DNA of 64,000 nucleotides from Chrysemys picta bellii. Lineage: Eukaryota; Chordata; Testudines; Emydidae. The stretch is from contig NC_088809.1 of assembly GCF_011386835.1 (NCBI RefSeq), forward strand, positions 18,568,637 to 18,632,636. Direction: 5' to 3'. Below the pieces are notes generated by a model. The model had not been told where the DNA came from, did not search any database, and worked only from the letters and a program-made list of their open reading frames with translations. Positions 1 to 64,000 of the stretch are shown in pieces. The translations under genes and the position numbers were made by a program. Position 1 is the first letter of the stretch. Each line of letters starts with the position of its first letter.

Positions 1-123
1 TAGGTATCAGTAGTAACTCCTGACTCATGCACTCTTTTCTGTATCAAAGAAATAATTTAAAGACTATTTTGAAAGTTTACCCCCCCATCCAAATAATTAA
101 ATTTCTTTTTTCTTTTTTTTAAG
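1..123 (+). other. 3' end of intron 11
   Basis: Noncoding sequence with a strong T-rich polypyrimidine tract ending in AAG at 121-123, the acceptor for the first exon of the window. Nothing else is visible. Confidence 0.8.
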
Positions 124-51908
<51,785 letters not shown>

Positions 51909-53329
51909 GATTAAACTCACCCAACTCTAGAGAGCTGGGAAAGTTAAACTGGACCTCTACTGGTTTTATTGTGTTGCGCACTTACCGCCCTGCAGGCCAC
52001 AGGGCAAAAACGCCATAGGCCAAGGTGCATATAGAAAACAAAAGGAGCGTTAAGCCCAATTTATGTTTGTGTTTTCAAGGAAGAAAACTGAAATGTGTGG
52101 TCAAGCTTTTTTGTACCCTGAAGTGTTTTTATTAATGCCCTAAGTGATTTCCACAATTTCTGGAATAACTCATACAGCTTTGCCTTGTGCCCTCCTCTTT
52201 GGTGTGGGCTTTAAAAAAACAAAAACATAAAAAAAAAATCAAACCCACATATTTAAAGGGGGCTTTTTATCTGCCATCTAATGGCTACAGAGCGATAATA
52301 CACTATTATCTTCTTAAACCAGGAAAAAAGGGGAGATTTTTCAAAAAGGAAAAATAAAAAGTTTTTTGTAGCTGTTCAGTTGCCACTAAGAGATTGCACA
52401 GTCAACCGACTCTAAACACACTAGTTTGGATTCCTAAATATTTTCAAGAAAAGAAAAGAATCGTGTTGTTTGAAACTTTGAATTAAAAAAAAACACATTT
52501 ACTCCACATATTTTTTAACAAAACAAAAAAAGTCACATCAGGAAAATATCTTAATTTGTGGTAGCTGACTTAGTGTTTTCTTGTAAGTGAAATAGAATAT
52601 TGACACGTAGTGCACATTGTTTCATAGCTTTAACTGATTCTGGTCTTTTGCAGACCAGAATTTGTTTAATACACTCCATTTTAGGCCAAATCAGGACAAA
52701 AAAAATCTGAATCTAGGTATTTTATAATCTGCTTTTTAACCTCTAACCACAGAGCACGCTGATCAGACCTCATATCCAGGAGGTTTAGGAGACAACTTAG
52801 AATAGCATGTACTTGATCATTTCATTTGAATTGTAGTATATCTAGTACCTTTTTGTTTAAGAAAGAGAAATGAAAAAAGTTGGCCAGTAACATTTCAGCC
52901 TGCAGCTCTGGGGACATATTTTACAACCTGAAGCATTCAGCTAACCTGAAATCAGTTAAAGTTTCATTTACATGTGTAACTGATAACACACACCACTAAG
53001 AAGGAATTGGGGCCTGCCTCAGATGAAGAGATTACTGACTCTCTTCCCACCATAAGCACTGATTTAAATGTTTTAGTTTGTGGGAAGTTTATTTTTGTGT
53101 AGAAAAAGAATACATTGCAGGTATCAGATGGGCTGTGACCAAGATGTAAATAGCCCAAACTCCAAACCAAAATATTCATGCTCTTGAATCCCAGTCCAGA
53201 CTATTCCGCCCTTTGGAAATTTAGCCTCTTCAGATTATTTTATGCACAGCATAAAACTGATCAAAGTACAAATCAAATTCTGACTTGTCTCTAACTCCTC
53301 CTGTTGTCTATATGTATATGCGTGAGCAT

Positions 53330-53380
53330 AGAGGTGTGTGGAAGGATGTGTGTGCGTGAGTGTGTGCGTGCAATTTTATA
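53330..53380 (+). repeat. GT-rich low-complexity stretch
   Basis: Interrupted gtgtg words (ggtgtgtggaaggatgtgtg and following) in the 3' UTR, followed at 53536-53562 by a TA run and T run. Confidence 0.75.
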
Positions 53381-56300
53381 CGTCTGTGTATTTTCTTACG
53401 TACTTGTGCACACATAGAGTGCATTACTGCCACCTTTTTTCAATAAGCTGTTTTATCAGTTATGGCTTCTACAAGTTTGCTAATTTAGACTCCTTTATTG
53501 CCATATCTTTAAAACTAACAATAGATGATTTCGGTATATATATATATATTTTTTTTTGCTTATTTATAGGTGCTGTATTTTATTATCTGATTGTTAGGAA
53601 GGGATGAAAGGGGGCAAATATTCTTTAGAGGGATAGACTGCCGGCAGTATTGGGTATAATTTACAAGATGTAGTTGTCATACTGTATATTATTGATTGAA
53701 GACTTTTTGACCGTATTGTGTATCATTGAAACCTTTGTCTTAGGTCAGCATCTTTTGATGACACTTTAATGGTGCATTCATTACTTCTTAAGTTTAATTA
53801 ATATTACTTTTTTGATTTTGGGGGGGTGGGGAGAGGAGTTCCAATTTTAAAGGTATGCTCCCAATATTACACCTCAGTGTGCTTGTATTAATTAACTAGT
53901 AGGACTTTGACTGTACGATGTGAACCCACATTTCTTGCATGATGTTTTAGAAATGATGTATTTCATTTACAGTCTCAATGTGCAACAGCAGCACTTAGTT
54001 CAGGTTTTCACAAATTAAGCGTCACTACACTATTAGCCTTTTCATGAATACGAAAAGAAGGCTCTAGGAGGCTGAAAGGCAGAGATTTATTTACCTGTTT
54101 TTACTGTTACAGTCGTTTCAAATTACCTGCTTGGGTAACCAGAGACTTAGCTTGTGGTGCACGACTCAAATTTGATAAACAGAGACAGCAACTAGCCCTT
54201 TCTGTGGTGAGCTGAAGAGAAAATTTGGAACATGTGATCACACCATCTAGAATCACTGTGACTTCTACTTATAGGGACATAACGTTTGGCTGAGAAAACT
54301 TCCAGCAAACGACATGGTAAATCAAAACATTACCATTAGAAATCTTCTCTTCACCGCAGTGTCTCCTTAAAAGCAAATGTTTTGATTTGGTTTATAAAAC
54401 ACATCTCCATTCATGAATGTGTGTCCCATTCAAATATAGGTACCTGATCATGAGTAACAACAAAATATAAACATATTTAGTTCAGCCAAGAGACAGAACT
54501 TTTAATTAGACAAATCCAGATATTGTCTTACATTCTAAATCCGTTTTCTTTGTTTACTTTAGAACAATATATTTGCCATGCGTTGCCACCCTCTATTTCT
54601 ATCAGGTTGAGATCTGGGTGCTTGATGCAGTCAAGTGGTTAAATTTTGCTTGCTTGTAGGTTGTTGTTTCCCTCCCCCCCCCCTTTATTATTTTTGCTTA
54701 ATTAAGGTCCCCAGACCTGTTGTTGAATAAGTGTCTCTCTTTATTGCATTCAATAATGCTTACTGAGAGCTGTCACTGAAAGCAAAATTTTATTAACAGG
54801 ATGAACCCAAATGCAGCAGTAAGGGTTAATCTCTCTTCTTGATAAGCAATACTTAAGTGCCTTCAAAAGTATCCATTTTGTTCTTTCGTTAGTAGTTTTC
54901 AGGTTTCTGCTAATTACATTAGAGGAGCCAAACACTCAAAAGTGTCTGCTTATTTTTGTTAATGCTATGTCAATTTTCAAAAAGCATATTTGTAGCTCTC
55001 CTGTAGAGGATGTGTTTCCTTTATAACACTAACAGTTAATTGTAAACTCCATTATACCACTTACAATGCATAGAATTTTGTTGAATGAAGACAGCATTCA
55101 TAATTCATAAATCACCCCATTCTGCCAAGGGTTGTCATCAGTATTTATTATAAAATTAGTCAGATAAAATGCTCTTGGTATTCCCTATATTTTGGCACTT
55201 TATTAATGCGTTAGTTCCTTTTGTCATTTCATGCATAATATCATAGGTAGAAAGTACGTAAAACTATTAGAATGCCATTGGGATAACTCCAGACTTCCAG
55301 TTAGGAATCACGTTACAATTCTTTGACAGATATCTTACCTTACTCTCCTGTTTGGAGATTTTTTCCTTACTAGTTTTCCAAATTGGCAAGACCTCCCGGG
55401 TTGAAAAAGGGTTAAATTGCATCTGTGGTGAATGATTTTTAGCTATATTTCTTCATGGTAATGAAGTCTGTTGTTTAAAATTAATGTTGTTAAAAATTAG
55501 TATTACACTCCTAGTCTTCATTACTTGATAAAGAGCTACTGGAGAAGTAATGTACAAAGAGTTGGACTCTTCAATGCTTTCCAGTCATTGATTAGTTGAG
55601 AGTAACAAAGGTGAAAGGCTGTATAAGGTGCCACATGTTCAACATGTGGGGCTGTTCTCTATGCACAGTTGTATTATAGAGTTAAGAAGACTGAAAATGG
55701 AGCACTTGCGGAAGGCATGCTGTTCAGTACTTTTCCAGATAGATAAAAGCGCATATAGGTCTCTAGCATTACAGGTTTTCTGCAGACTGTTTCCCATTTT
55801 ATGTTCTTTAAAAGCATTTTTTAAAAACCCTTGTTTCTGTTTATAGTTCAGACTTTTCTAAAGCAATGGAGGGATAGGCCTCAGGCTTTTTTAACAAATA
55901 TTTTTATACTGATGGTAAAATTCAGTCATTTTTATCTCTGGATGGGTAGTGCAAAAAGGAGAGGACAATATTGAGATTTAACTAAGTGTGATGGTCTCTT
56001 TTTTTATTGTGTTAATGGAGAGCGGATGAAGCATGCCTGTTGATTATAATTGTTCCATTTTTATAAATATGATTTTCTTTATCCGTGGAATCACAAGATT
56101 TTCTTACTGATAACAAAAGAAAAAGGGTTTTGTTAAAGTAGCTATTGAATGCCATGGAACTTGATCATTTGAGTTTAGCTTGCACTCCTGCAAAATTTAT
56201 AAATACTCTTTGTGGGTAGAGTCACTCCTTAAAGGAGCCTTGCATTGGTGTGCTCTGTCCATATCATCTGTCCACGAGCCGTTCAATAATAAACAGCTTT

Positions 56301-57561
56301 ATTAGAATAAGATATCTCTAAAAGTAAAAATCGTATGCCTTTCTCATTAGGTAAGAGGTTTTTGCATTCATTTTTAACATAACTTTCATGTGGGGAAGCT
56401 ACAGAGAAGGGGTTAATGAACACTACAGAATTCTATGCAATATTCTCTAGTCATTTTAAAATATTACCATTTTGCAATCTTTTAAAAGTGAAAACAGTGA
56501 TCTAGAGGGAAAGTGTGTCATCTCAGTGTTAGCTCAAAGTGAAATTATAATGCTGATTAATTTAAATAAATTAGAGTTAGGGGAAAATCTGACAGAATAA
56601 TGTGATAAATATGATAAAAAAGGTTGCAGTCCCCACTAGCAATGCTGCAATCCAGGGTCTGTCAGAGTTTCCATCTTAAAATCCCTAATTTCAAGGGTTT
56701 TAGAACTCTGCTGTAAAATGAAAAAAATTGCTCTTGGCAGGAACTTGGTAGTTTAGAAATGGAAAAACATTTTGACCATATTTAAATTATAAAAATACCA
56801 AAAAAAGTAATTGGTTTCAGATGCATTTTTGCACTTAAATCCAAAACAGCTTCCTTATTTAAACTGAAATGTCATTAGTAATATGGACTAATGCCTTTAG
56901 CAGGGTTGCTAAGAAATCAACAGTGTTATGTAGCAAAGTGATTCATTGTAAATACAATAAATAAATATATTCATAAAGATTTTTGACATGCAGATGGAGG
57001 GTCCATTTGTTTCTTCGCTTTCCTTTTAAGCAAGTGAGTTCTTTAAATCATCTCTCTTGCTTATATTACAGCCCATGTATACTGGGTTTTAAAATCACTC
57101 CCTATACTTGAGTTCCATAGGTTCTAATTGTGAGGATTTCATGGAGATCATAAGAAAGATATGGAGAGAGGAAGAAAAGGTGTCACTTGGTCTAAGGCCT
57201 GATCTTATGTCCATTGAAATCAATGGAAAGTCTTTCCTTTGACTTCAGTGAGTATTTGTTCAGCCCCTAACAAGACAGGCTGCTTATATCTGATCTTCCA
57301 CAGTTTAACTTATACAGACATAACAAGTGTAAAACACAGTATTCAGTTTAATTTACTATTATGCTAGGCCTTCCAGTCTCCATGGCACTTTCTGTGGTCC
57401 CTCTAGCCAAGCACTAACATGTCTTCCTCCATGTCATACATACAATCAAACAGTTTTAAATGAAAGAGCCTGTAAAAATTCTGTATAATACAAGATTTTC
57501 AAAAAGTACCAAACAACTTAAAATATAACTCCAAATTACTTTAAATAATGAAAATAAACAT

Positions 57562-57750
57562 TAGCGTGGGAGAGCTGGGTTCCATTCTTGGCTCTGTCAT
57601 TGGGGTGACCTTGGCCAAGTCACTGCCTCTCTGTGCCTCAGTTTCCCCATCAGTAAAAAGGGGATAGTGATACTGACCTCTTTTGTAAAGTGCTTTGAGA
57701 TCTATGGATGAAAAGCGCTATATGAGAGTTTGGTATGTATTATTAATCAA
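57562..57750 (+). repeat. MIR SINE inside the 3' UTR
   Basis: gagagctgggttccattcttg, gaccttggccaagtcactg, tgtgcctcagtttcccc, gataggg-like middle, then gtaaagtgctttgagatcta and gaaaagcgctatatgag. It is better preserved than the other MIR copies in the window. Confidence 0.85.
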
Positions 57751-60169
57751 AAATCATTTTATTTTCCTCCCCTATTCATTTTTATGGCTTTAATAAAGTA
57801 GATATGTAACAATAGACTTTAAGAAAAATAAGTCCATTGTTACCATGTGTATCCAGATACTTACTATTATGGCTTTTATCACCCCAGTATCTGAGCTGCT
57901 AAATTTTGTGTGTAATGCAATATGCCATATCCGATTAATGTACAATGATTAAAAGACCCTCCTTTGGGGAGAGTCAGCTATAGGCCCCTGCAGTCCTTAA
58001 AAACCCAGTTAAGCCCTGAAAATATATCTTAAGTGGTGCTTTGGTTTTGTGATGGCCCTCAGACAGGGATGAATTTCACCCTGATAGAGCTGTTCTTTGG
58101 CATATGTGAAATGAATTATTTGGTCTCAGGTCAGTTCCTCGTGGAGAAGTGTTCATGTCACAAAAATTAACCACACAACTTTTTACTAATTGTTACCCTT
58201 ATTAGCATCCTTTGTAAAGGCCAGGAATTGATTGGCCGTGGAGACTAAACACCCTTCTCGCCTCTTCTATGTCAGGCCCAGGCATGCTGACGGAGAGGGG
58301 GAAGCATGCACTGCTGTACCTGTTGTGTGGATAAAAAATGGACTTGAGTGACCAGCGTTGTCAATTCATCACCATTCATGAGCTTGTTCAGGCACAAAAA
58401 TGTGTAGAAGGAAGAATGTCCACTTAAAAATTATACTGGGATTATTTAATCTCTTATTTTTTGACAGATGTATGCCAAAGGACAAGTTTTGCCATCATAC
58501 AAGCACGCAACTCCCATTGACTTCAGTGGAAATCATGCACAAGAGCACAATCTAGAGCTCTTTCTAGATTCTTTCTATTACTAAATCTGGTGACTTTGCT
58601 GTATCACTTCAGTTTCTCTATTAAACTGAAACAATCAGATGAGCCCTGACCAGATAAAAGTTAAATGACAAACAGTCATATTAGGAAACTACCATAAATA
58701 CTAACTGCCGCCCCACTTCCCCCAATCCATCCATTAGAGGCATATCTATGGCTGTTCATTTTATTTTTGGAGATATTCGTACTACCAAGTAAAGTACTCA
58801 CCCAAAGATCCATGGAAAGTGGAGAAGAATCCCAGGAATTTCCTGAAGTAGTGGTGACAGGAGTTCTTTGCATAGTTACTGTGTAATTTTGTGGTAATGT
58901 TTGTAACAGCACAATCTTTCTATTGGTAACAATAATAATATGTTAATTGTGTTATCACCTTCTAGCTGTGCGGGTCAATAATATGCATTTTTTAAAGTTT
59001 TTAAACACGTATACTTACACTATTCCTGTTTGGAAAAGTTCCTAAATATGTAGCATATTTACAATATAGGCCTTAGTGGCTCAGTAAGGAATTGCTACAG
59101 TCTATCAGGTAAATTATATGCGTTGGGGCATGGGTGGATGGCAGGTTTAAAAATGTTATTTACATGCTAATATGTATATTAATGCATAGAGTGCCATTTT
59201 CCCACTTGCTAGGCAAAATCCACGTTGCAAGAAAGTGACTGCAGGCTTCTGAGGGATCAGATTGTTTGAACATGCAGGTTTAATTAACATGAAGAGAAAA
59301 ATTCACATTTAGAATACATAAAAATAATTTCAAGGGTCTGACTGAAATGTACAAAAGCTAGATAATTTAGAACTAAGGATGAAATCACAGCCTAAACTCA
59401 CCCTGTAACTGTATAAATAGGTTTTGCTCTGATATGGCTATCAGGAACCTCAAGCACTAAGCACTCTTACAAGTACGATATGAGCAGCTAAGTCTACATA
59501 CAGGATGGTCAGTTAAAGGGAGCAGCATTCCAATCCTTTAAAAAAAATATTTTTATTTTGCAAACTCTGTATATTGGTAGGTTTTAAAAAAGGAAGAATT
59601 TTTCAGTAAATTAAACCAAGTGACAAATCAAAACCAGCAATTCATCTCTGGTGCCCCTGCATGCTGAAAATTCTACTTCTGAGGTGTATATAACTGAAAT
59701 TGCATATTGTGAGTTCCTCTCAGAGGACTTTGTTTACTTTGGAGGACTAAGCATTTAACTGGCTTTATAAATCCAATCCTACATATGTGGAACTAAAAAA
59801 AATATATCTAGGTGTGTTATAAGATTGGTACTCAGTCAAGGTTCACTCTGCATTTCTCTGGCTTTTGTTAGTTTCCATTAGACCCTTACTACTATTTTAA
59901 TGTATTATTTGTGTGTAAATTAATTAGCTTTAAAAAAAGTGTTTCCAAAGCACCTAGTTACCTCTGAATGCTAGTATAGTATATACAGTAAGTGTTCTAG
60001 ATAAACTAGCTTAAAGGAGGGCAGGTGAAGAATAAGCAACACACCTATATTGTGCTGTTGGGTGGGTTTTGTCTCTCTCCACTTTCCCCTCCATAAGAGG
60101 CTTCCATTCCTTTTTCATCCTCCTCAGGAATGAAGAAGTTCACAGATTTCCTGTTTGTTTGTTCTTTGC

Positions 60170-60200
60170 GGGGGGGGGGGGGGGGCAGGGGGCGGGAGGG
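60170..60200 (+). repeat. G homopolymer and G-rich run
   Basis: Sixteen or so G in a row (60170-60185) followed by caggggg and cgggagggga; potential G-quadruplex in the 3' UTR mRNA. Confidence 0.85.
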
Positions 60201-62937
60201 GAGGTTTTTTGATTATTTTGAAATGTTTTTAGTTTAAGCAATATTATTACACAATTTCCTAGAAGTGTTTAGCCTATACTTCTTTCATAAAATTACTATT
60301 TATCAAACTTTCTGTAATCAGAAAGATAAGGTGCCTTATCTTCTCATCTCTTCATTGAGAATAATCTAAAGCACAGTGATCTAGATTTCAGCATACACAA
60401 GAGCCTACTTTTTATTTCAGAAAAAAAGACCAATCAAGGTGTATTTCAATAGCCCAGGGTTACTAATCCCTTTGATAAAGAGCACTTAATACTACTGTGC
60501 ATTTAAAACTTTGTGCAATAGAAGTTCTAGTTTTATATTTAGGAGCTAACACACTGTACACCCAATGTAGGCAAATGTAAGCTCTAATCTAGGAGGATTC
60601 AGGTGACTGAAGAGTATATTCACACTGGTTATATTTGCATGATGACATTTTGGAATAAATAGTCCACCATTGTGCAACAATCTCTGAAAAAACATACTAA
60701 TGGGTCTCTCAGTGAGCATTTAAAAAACTTGATTGGTCAAGCACCCATGTGATCTCCAGTTATGGCTAACTTTCACCATGTTCTTACATAACTTTAAAAT
60801 AAGCACTTACGTGTTCATTTCAACTTCCTGAGCCATGTCATCTTCAACTGGTGATACACCGTAAGGTCATTCCAGTCTAACTGGGACTTGTGAAGAATAG
60901 GGTTTTTTTCCTCTACATCACACTCCTACCTCCTCAGTCCATACTAGCACTTGTTTATTTCTAAAACTCACTCTTTACACAGCAACATACATCTAATTAT
61001 ACAAAAAAATTTATCATTAGAACAAAACAAAATTCTGGTCTTTCCTATTTATAGTGAGATTACTTTAAAATGCCTTTCAGAGATTTTTACATAAACACAA
61101 CAGAAGTATACATATCACTTCTTATTGCTTAAACGGACATAGATGGTCCAGCATACCAAACTCATTCTATTCTGTTCTATTTAGAAGAATTGGCCTGCTC
61201 TGGGAATTGGATGGGTTGGCATGTACTTGACTGATTAATACCCATATCAGTATGTTGTGTTTTCTGGAGCAATCCACTTAAAAAGGACTCTGTGTAAATG
61301 TCTACTAAATATTTGTATTTAAATGTTAAAAACCATTTAGTATTGAGATTAAAAAGACTCAGTAGTGAGGGAAGAGACTCCGATATAAAGAGAGACAAAA
61401 AATACCCTAAGCCTCCTAGAGCCTCTGTTAAGATTTCATGAAGATGCAATATCCCTTTGTCAAGGTACATTGCAATCTGCTCAAGAGTATTACTTTAAAA
61501 CAAGAGAGACTGGTTTCCTATGATGTTCATCTTTGTTGGCATATGTTTTAATTTCTGAATTCATAACTATTTTTTCTTACATATAAAGTTGGTCAAAACA
61601 ATCTTGTGTAGCAACAACTTTTCCTGGTATGAAATATGAAAATACTAGTTGTAAATTTATATCTGTGCTGGAGGAGTTGTTTGGTTTCCTTGCAATGTAG
61701 AAACACATTAAGACAAGCATTCTGTGGGTAGGTAACAGTTTGAGAGAGAGCTGCTTAAACAACAATGGAAATGTTGCTTTAGTAATAGCCCTGTTTGTAT
61801 GAGGGAGGAATGTGTCTGCTTGGGGGACAATGTCAAGGGCCATCAGTAAGCACTGAACCAGCACCGGCTCAGCAAAAAAGAGCCTTACAGAAGGCAAAGA
61901 TGTAAGGAGCTGCGATTGTTGCATGGCGCATCACCTCCTCTGTGGATTGGAAGCAAACTTGCACTTTGCCTTTTTTTTGAGGACATCCCACTAAGAACAT
62001 CAGATTAATTTTTCAGAAATAACATTTTTCCCAATGCCGTGACTTTCTCCTTCTGGTGTAGTTAGAGGGGGGAAAGGCCCTACATTAAACTATTAGGTAA
62101 TTTCTGCAAAAGGTTTTCATTTCTATCAGAATAGTCTATGCATTTCTGTGTTGAAAGCCGTTTTCTGCTGTTCCTTTTAAGAAAACAGGCACTGTCTGTC
62201 CCACTCTCTGTAAATGCTCCAAGAATGTCAAGTGTGTGAATTTGGACGTTAAATCCAAAGTAAATTAAGACTAACTTGTTTGGGAGTGGGGGTGCTTTTG
62301 TTTTTTATAATTGTTTCCCTCATGTCCCTTTTCATTTTTATTAAGAAATTAACTCTTTGCATTTGTGCAATAACTACTTGCCATGATAATGGGCAGACTT
62401 TTGAAATGAATGCCCTGACTACTAACACAGCACAAGATGAACTCAGACAGATAAAGTGGTGTACTTTTTCCTGAGAACTTTTTTGTTTTTAAATAATAAG
62501 CTCAGTTTTACCCCCGTGTATTGTGGTGTCTTACATTTTTAGCAGTATTTTATATTTTTTCTGTAACGCACTAAGTCTTAGACATTTTAGAGCTTGTTTG
62601 TTATGTTCACAATCACAGATTTTAAAAAAAATCCTCACAAAGAACCAATTGACCAAAAAAAAGTGTCATTTTTTTTTTTTGTACAAGTAGCTTTGAGAAG
62701 CCCACGTTGTGTTGCTGTGACTCATCTTTTGTAACATTTTATTTCTTGGTATTTGTTTAAACATAAAAGTAAAGGTTTATATGGCTGGCAGTAGCAGGGA
62801 AGTGCTCCCTCCGTCAGCGGAATGGCATTGTTTCTTCTGTCTTTGTTTGGTTAGCCATATAATGTTTGTTCTCAGCACTGTACAACGGTCCCTATATGAT
62901 ATGGAGAAGCAATATCACTGTATGAAACTCACATGAT

Positions 62938-62954
62938 GTATTATTATTATTATT
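62938..62954 (+). repeat. (ATT)n microsatellite, short
   Basis: Run of att trinucleotides in gtattattattattattcac. Confidence 0.85.
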
Positions 62955-63841
62955 CACTAGCACCCTAGGTGTGATAATTGAAGTAAATATCTTTTATACA
63001 AACACAATAATGTGTGGGTTGTCTTTTTTAAGGTGAGAGTCCAGACCTGACGGTCAAAGCAGCAAACATTTACATTGGTGGTTTTGATCATTTTGCTAAT
63101 CGGTAGAGGTTTGTTTGTTTTTTGTTGGTAATTGACTTTTCTAGCTTTGTATCTTGATTTCGCTGAAGAATCCGTTTTCAGTATCTTAAGTACTTTAAGT
63201 GGCTAACTTTAGAATCTAGTCTCTCTCCCATTAAATTCAGTGTAAAGATTCCCATTTCAGTGGGAGTAGCATTGGATACTTAGGTAGCAAAGAATGGTTA
63301 CATTCTGAACTTGAGGCGAGAGATGAGGACCAAAATAGCATGTTAGATTTTTTTTTTGTAAAATCATCATTGATTGTTGAGGTTACCAGTGACTTGTGAT
63401 CAGAAGTGCTTACCATTCAAAAATGTAGATGTGGCAGAACTTTGGCCAATATTTGGCTTGTATTTTGTCTGCATTTTTAACGGATATTCATAAAGAAAAT
63501 TGTTTGCTCTTGTGGTGCCTTAAAATGTTAGCAGGCTGTTTTTTCCTGTAAATTTATTGAGGGCTTCCTACAAGTTTAGAATTGAAATTTTGTTATTAAA
63601 GTACAGTTATTTAGAATCAACAATGACATTCGTTTTGAAAAAAAAGTAGAAATCTGTAGCTTGAAATGTCTTTAGATTCAGTTGTAATGCATGTTCGTTT
63701 CATACCCTTTTCCCAGTCCTGTTGTGACCTATTCTTTAAATTGTGACTTTGTGGTCACTGAAATTATTGCAGGACTGGGACCTAAGCGTATAATGTCGTC
63801 CCCTCAGTATCCGGGTATAGGCCTGTCTCTTTAACATTTTT

Positions 63842-63921
63842 CCTGTCCTGCAGTAAGAGAGTATATATCTCTTTTTGCAGGAACTACTGATTATTCGATG
63901 GAGTTCACACTGCAGGACAGG
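63842..63921. repeat. Inverted repeat near the window end
   Basis: cctgtcctgcagt at 63842-63854 is exactly complementary to actgcaggacagg at 63909-63921, with a 54-nt spacer that contains gagagtatatatctc, itself a small palindrome. Confidence 0.85.
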
Positions 63922-64000
63922 AGGAATTTTAAAAAGCTAAGACTGTAGATTTTGCACTGTACTGTCCCACATTGTTTAGCAATATTTGGTGGCATGAAGT

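Larger units (their letters stand above)
51909..64000 (+). other. CUX1: CUX1 long 3' UTR (candidate, end not resolved)
   Basis: After the stop codon 12.1 kb remain. Mammalian CUX1 p200 mRNA has a 3' UTR of many kilobases, so most or all of this is probably transcribed UTR. AATAAA words occur at 52353, 56288, 56565, 56956, 56960, 57553, 57792 and 60654, and ATTAAA at 63594; I cannot say which is used. The block is AT-rich with many ATTTA words and T runs. It contains one MIR relic (57.56 kb), a G run (60.17 kb), GT-rich sequence (53.33-53.38 kb) and an ATT run (62.94 kb). Open frames here, including 61577-61924 on the - strand, have no family features. Confidence 0.65.

Noticed and set aside
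61577..61924. 115-codon frame antisense to the 3' UTR
   Set aside because: No domain, no Kozak or splice support; a length of this order is expected by chance in 12 kb.

Overview
This is a vertebrate genomic window covering the 3' half of CUX1 (cut-like homeobox 1, also CDP/CUTL1) on the + strand. Thirteen exons can be placed with GT/AG borders. Splicing them gives one uninterrupted frame of 3,570 nt (1,189 codons plus stop), running from the distal coiled coil through three CUT repeats and the Cut homeodomain to the C-terminus. I number the exons 12 to 24, counting back from the terminal exon in the usual 24-exon scheme. This fits the known facts that exon 14 is the last exon shared with the Golgi isoform CASP and that intron 20 is the very long one. 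The 5' exons 1-11 and the CASP-specific exons should lie outside the window.

The organism is most likely a cryptodire turtle. Two copies of a tRNA-derived SINE with a CR1-like tail (18.6 and 46.1 kb) look like the tortoise Pol III SINE. There are also CR1 3' ends, hAT-type miniature elements with 8-bp target duplications, foldback elements of turtle type, a DIRS-like retroelement fragment and old MIR-type SINEs.

Layout: 1-5.1 kb holds the coiled-coil exons, with a decayed DIRS-like element at about 0.35-2.96 kb in intron 12. Exon 15 (6.1-6.8 kb) carries CUT repeat 1. Exons 16-18 (7.8-12.5 kb) carry the linker and the first half of CUT repeat 2, finished by exon 19 (15.1 kb). Micro-exon 20 (15.97 kb) is preceded by a perfect 20-bp hairpin. 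The 18.4-kb intron 20 follows (16.0-34.5 kb). Exons 21 and 22 (34.5 and 40.3 kb) encode CUT repeat 3, and exons 23 and 24 (45.6 and 51.2 kb) the homeodomain and tail. From 51.9 kb to the window end the sequence fits the very long CUX1 3' UTR; its polyadenylation site is not resolved.

There is no convincing second gene and no novel multi-gene system. The most interesting items are the hairpin just upstream of micro-exon 20, a zinc-ribbon-like terminal-exon candidate in intron 21 (36.7 kb), an 886-bp hAT-type element carrying its own G-rich minisatellite (38.1-39.0 kb), a putative conserved noncoding block with an octamer site in intron 20, and a 3' UTR almost free of recent insertions.
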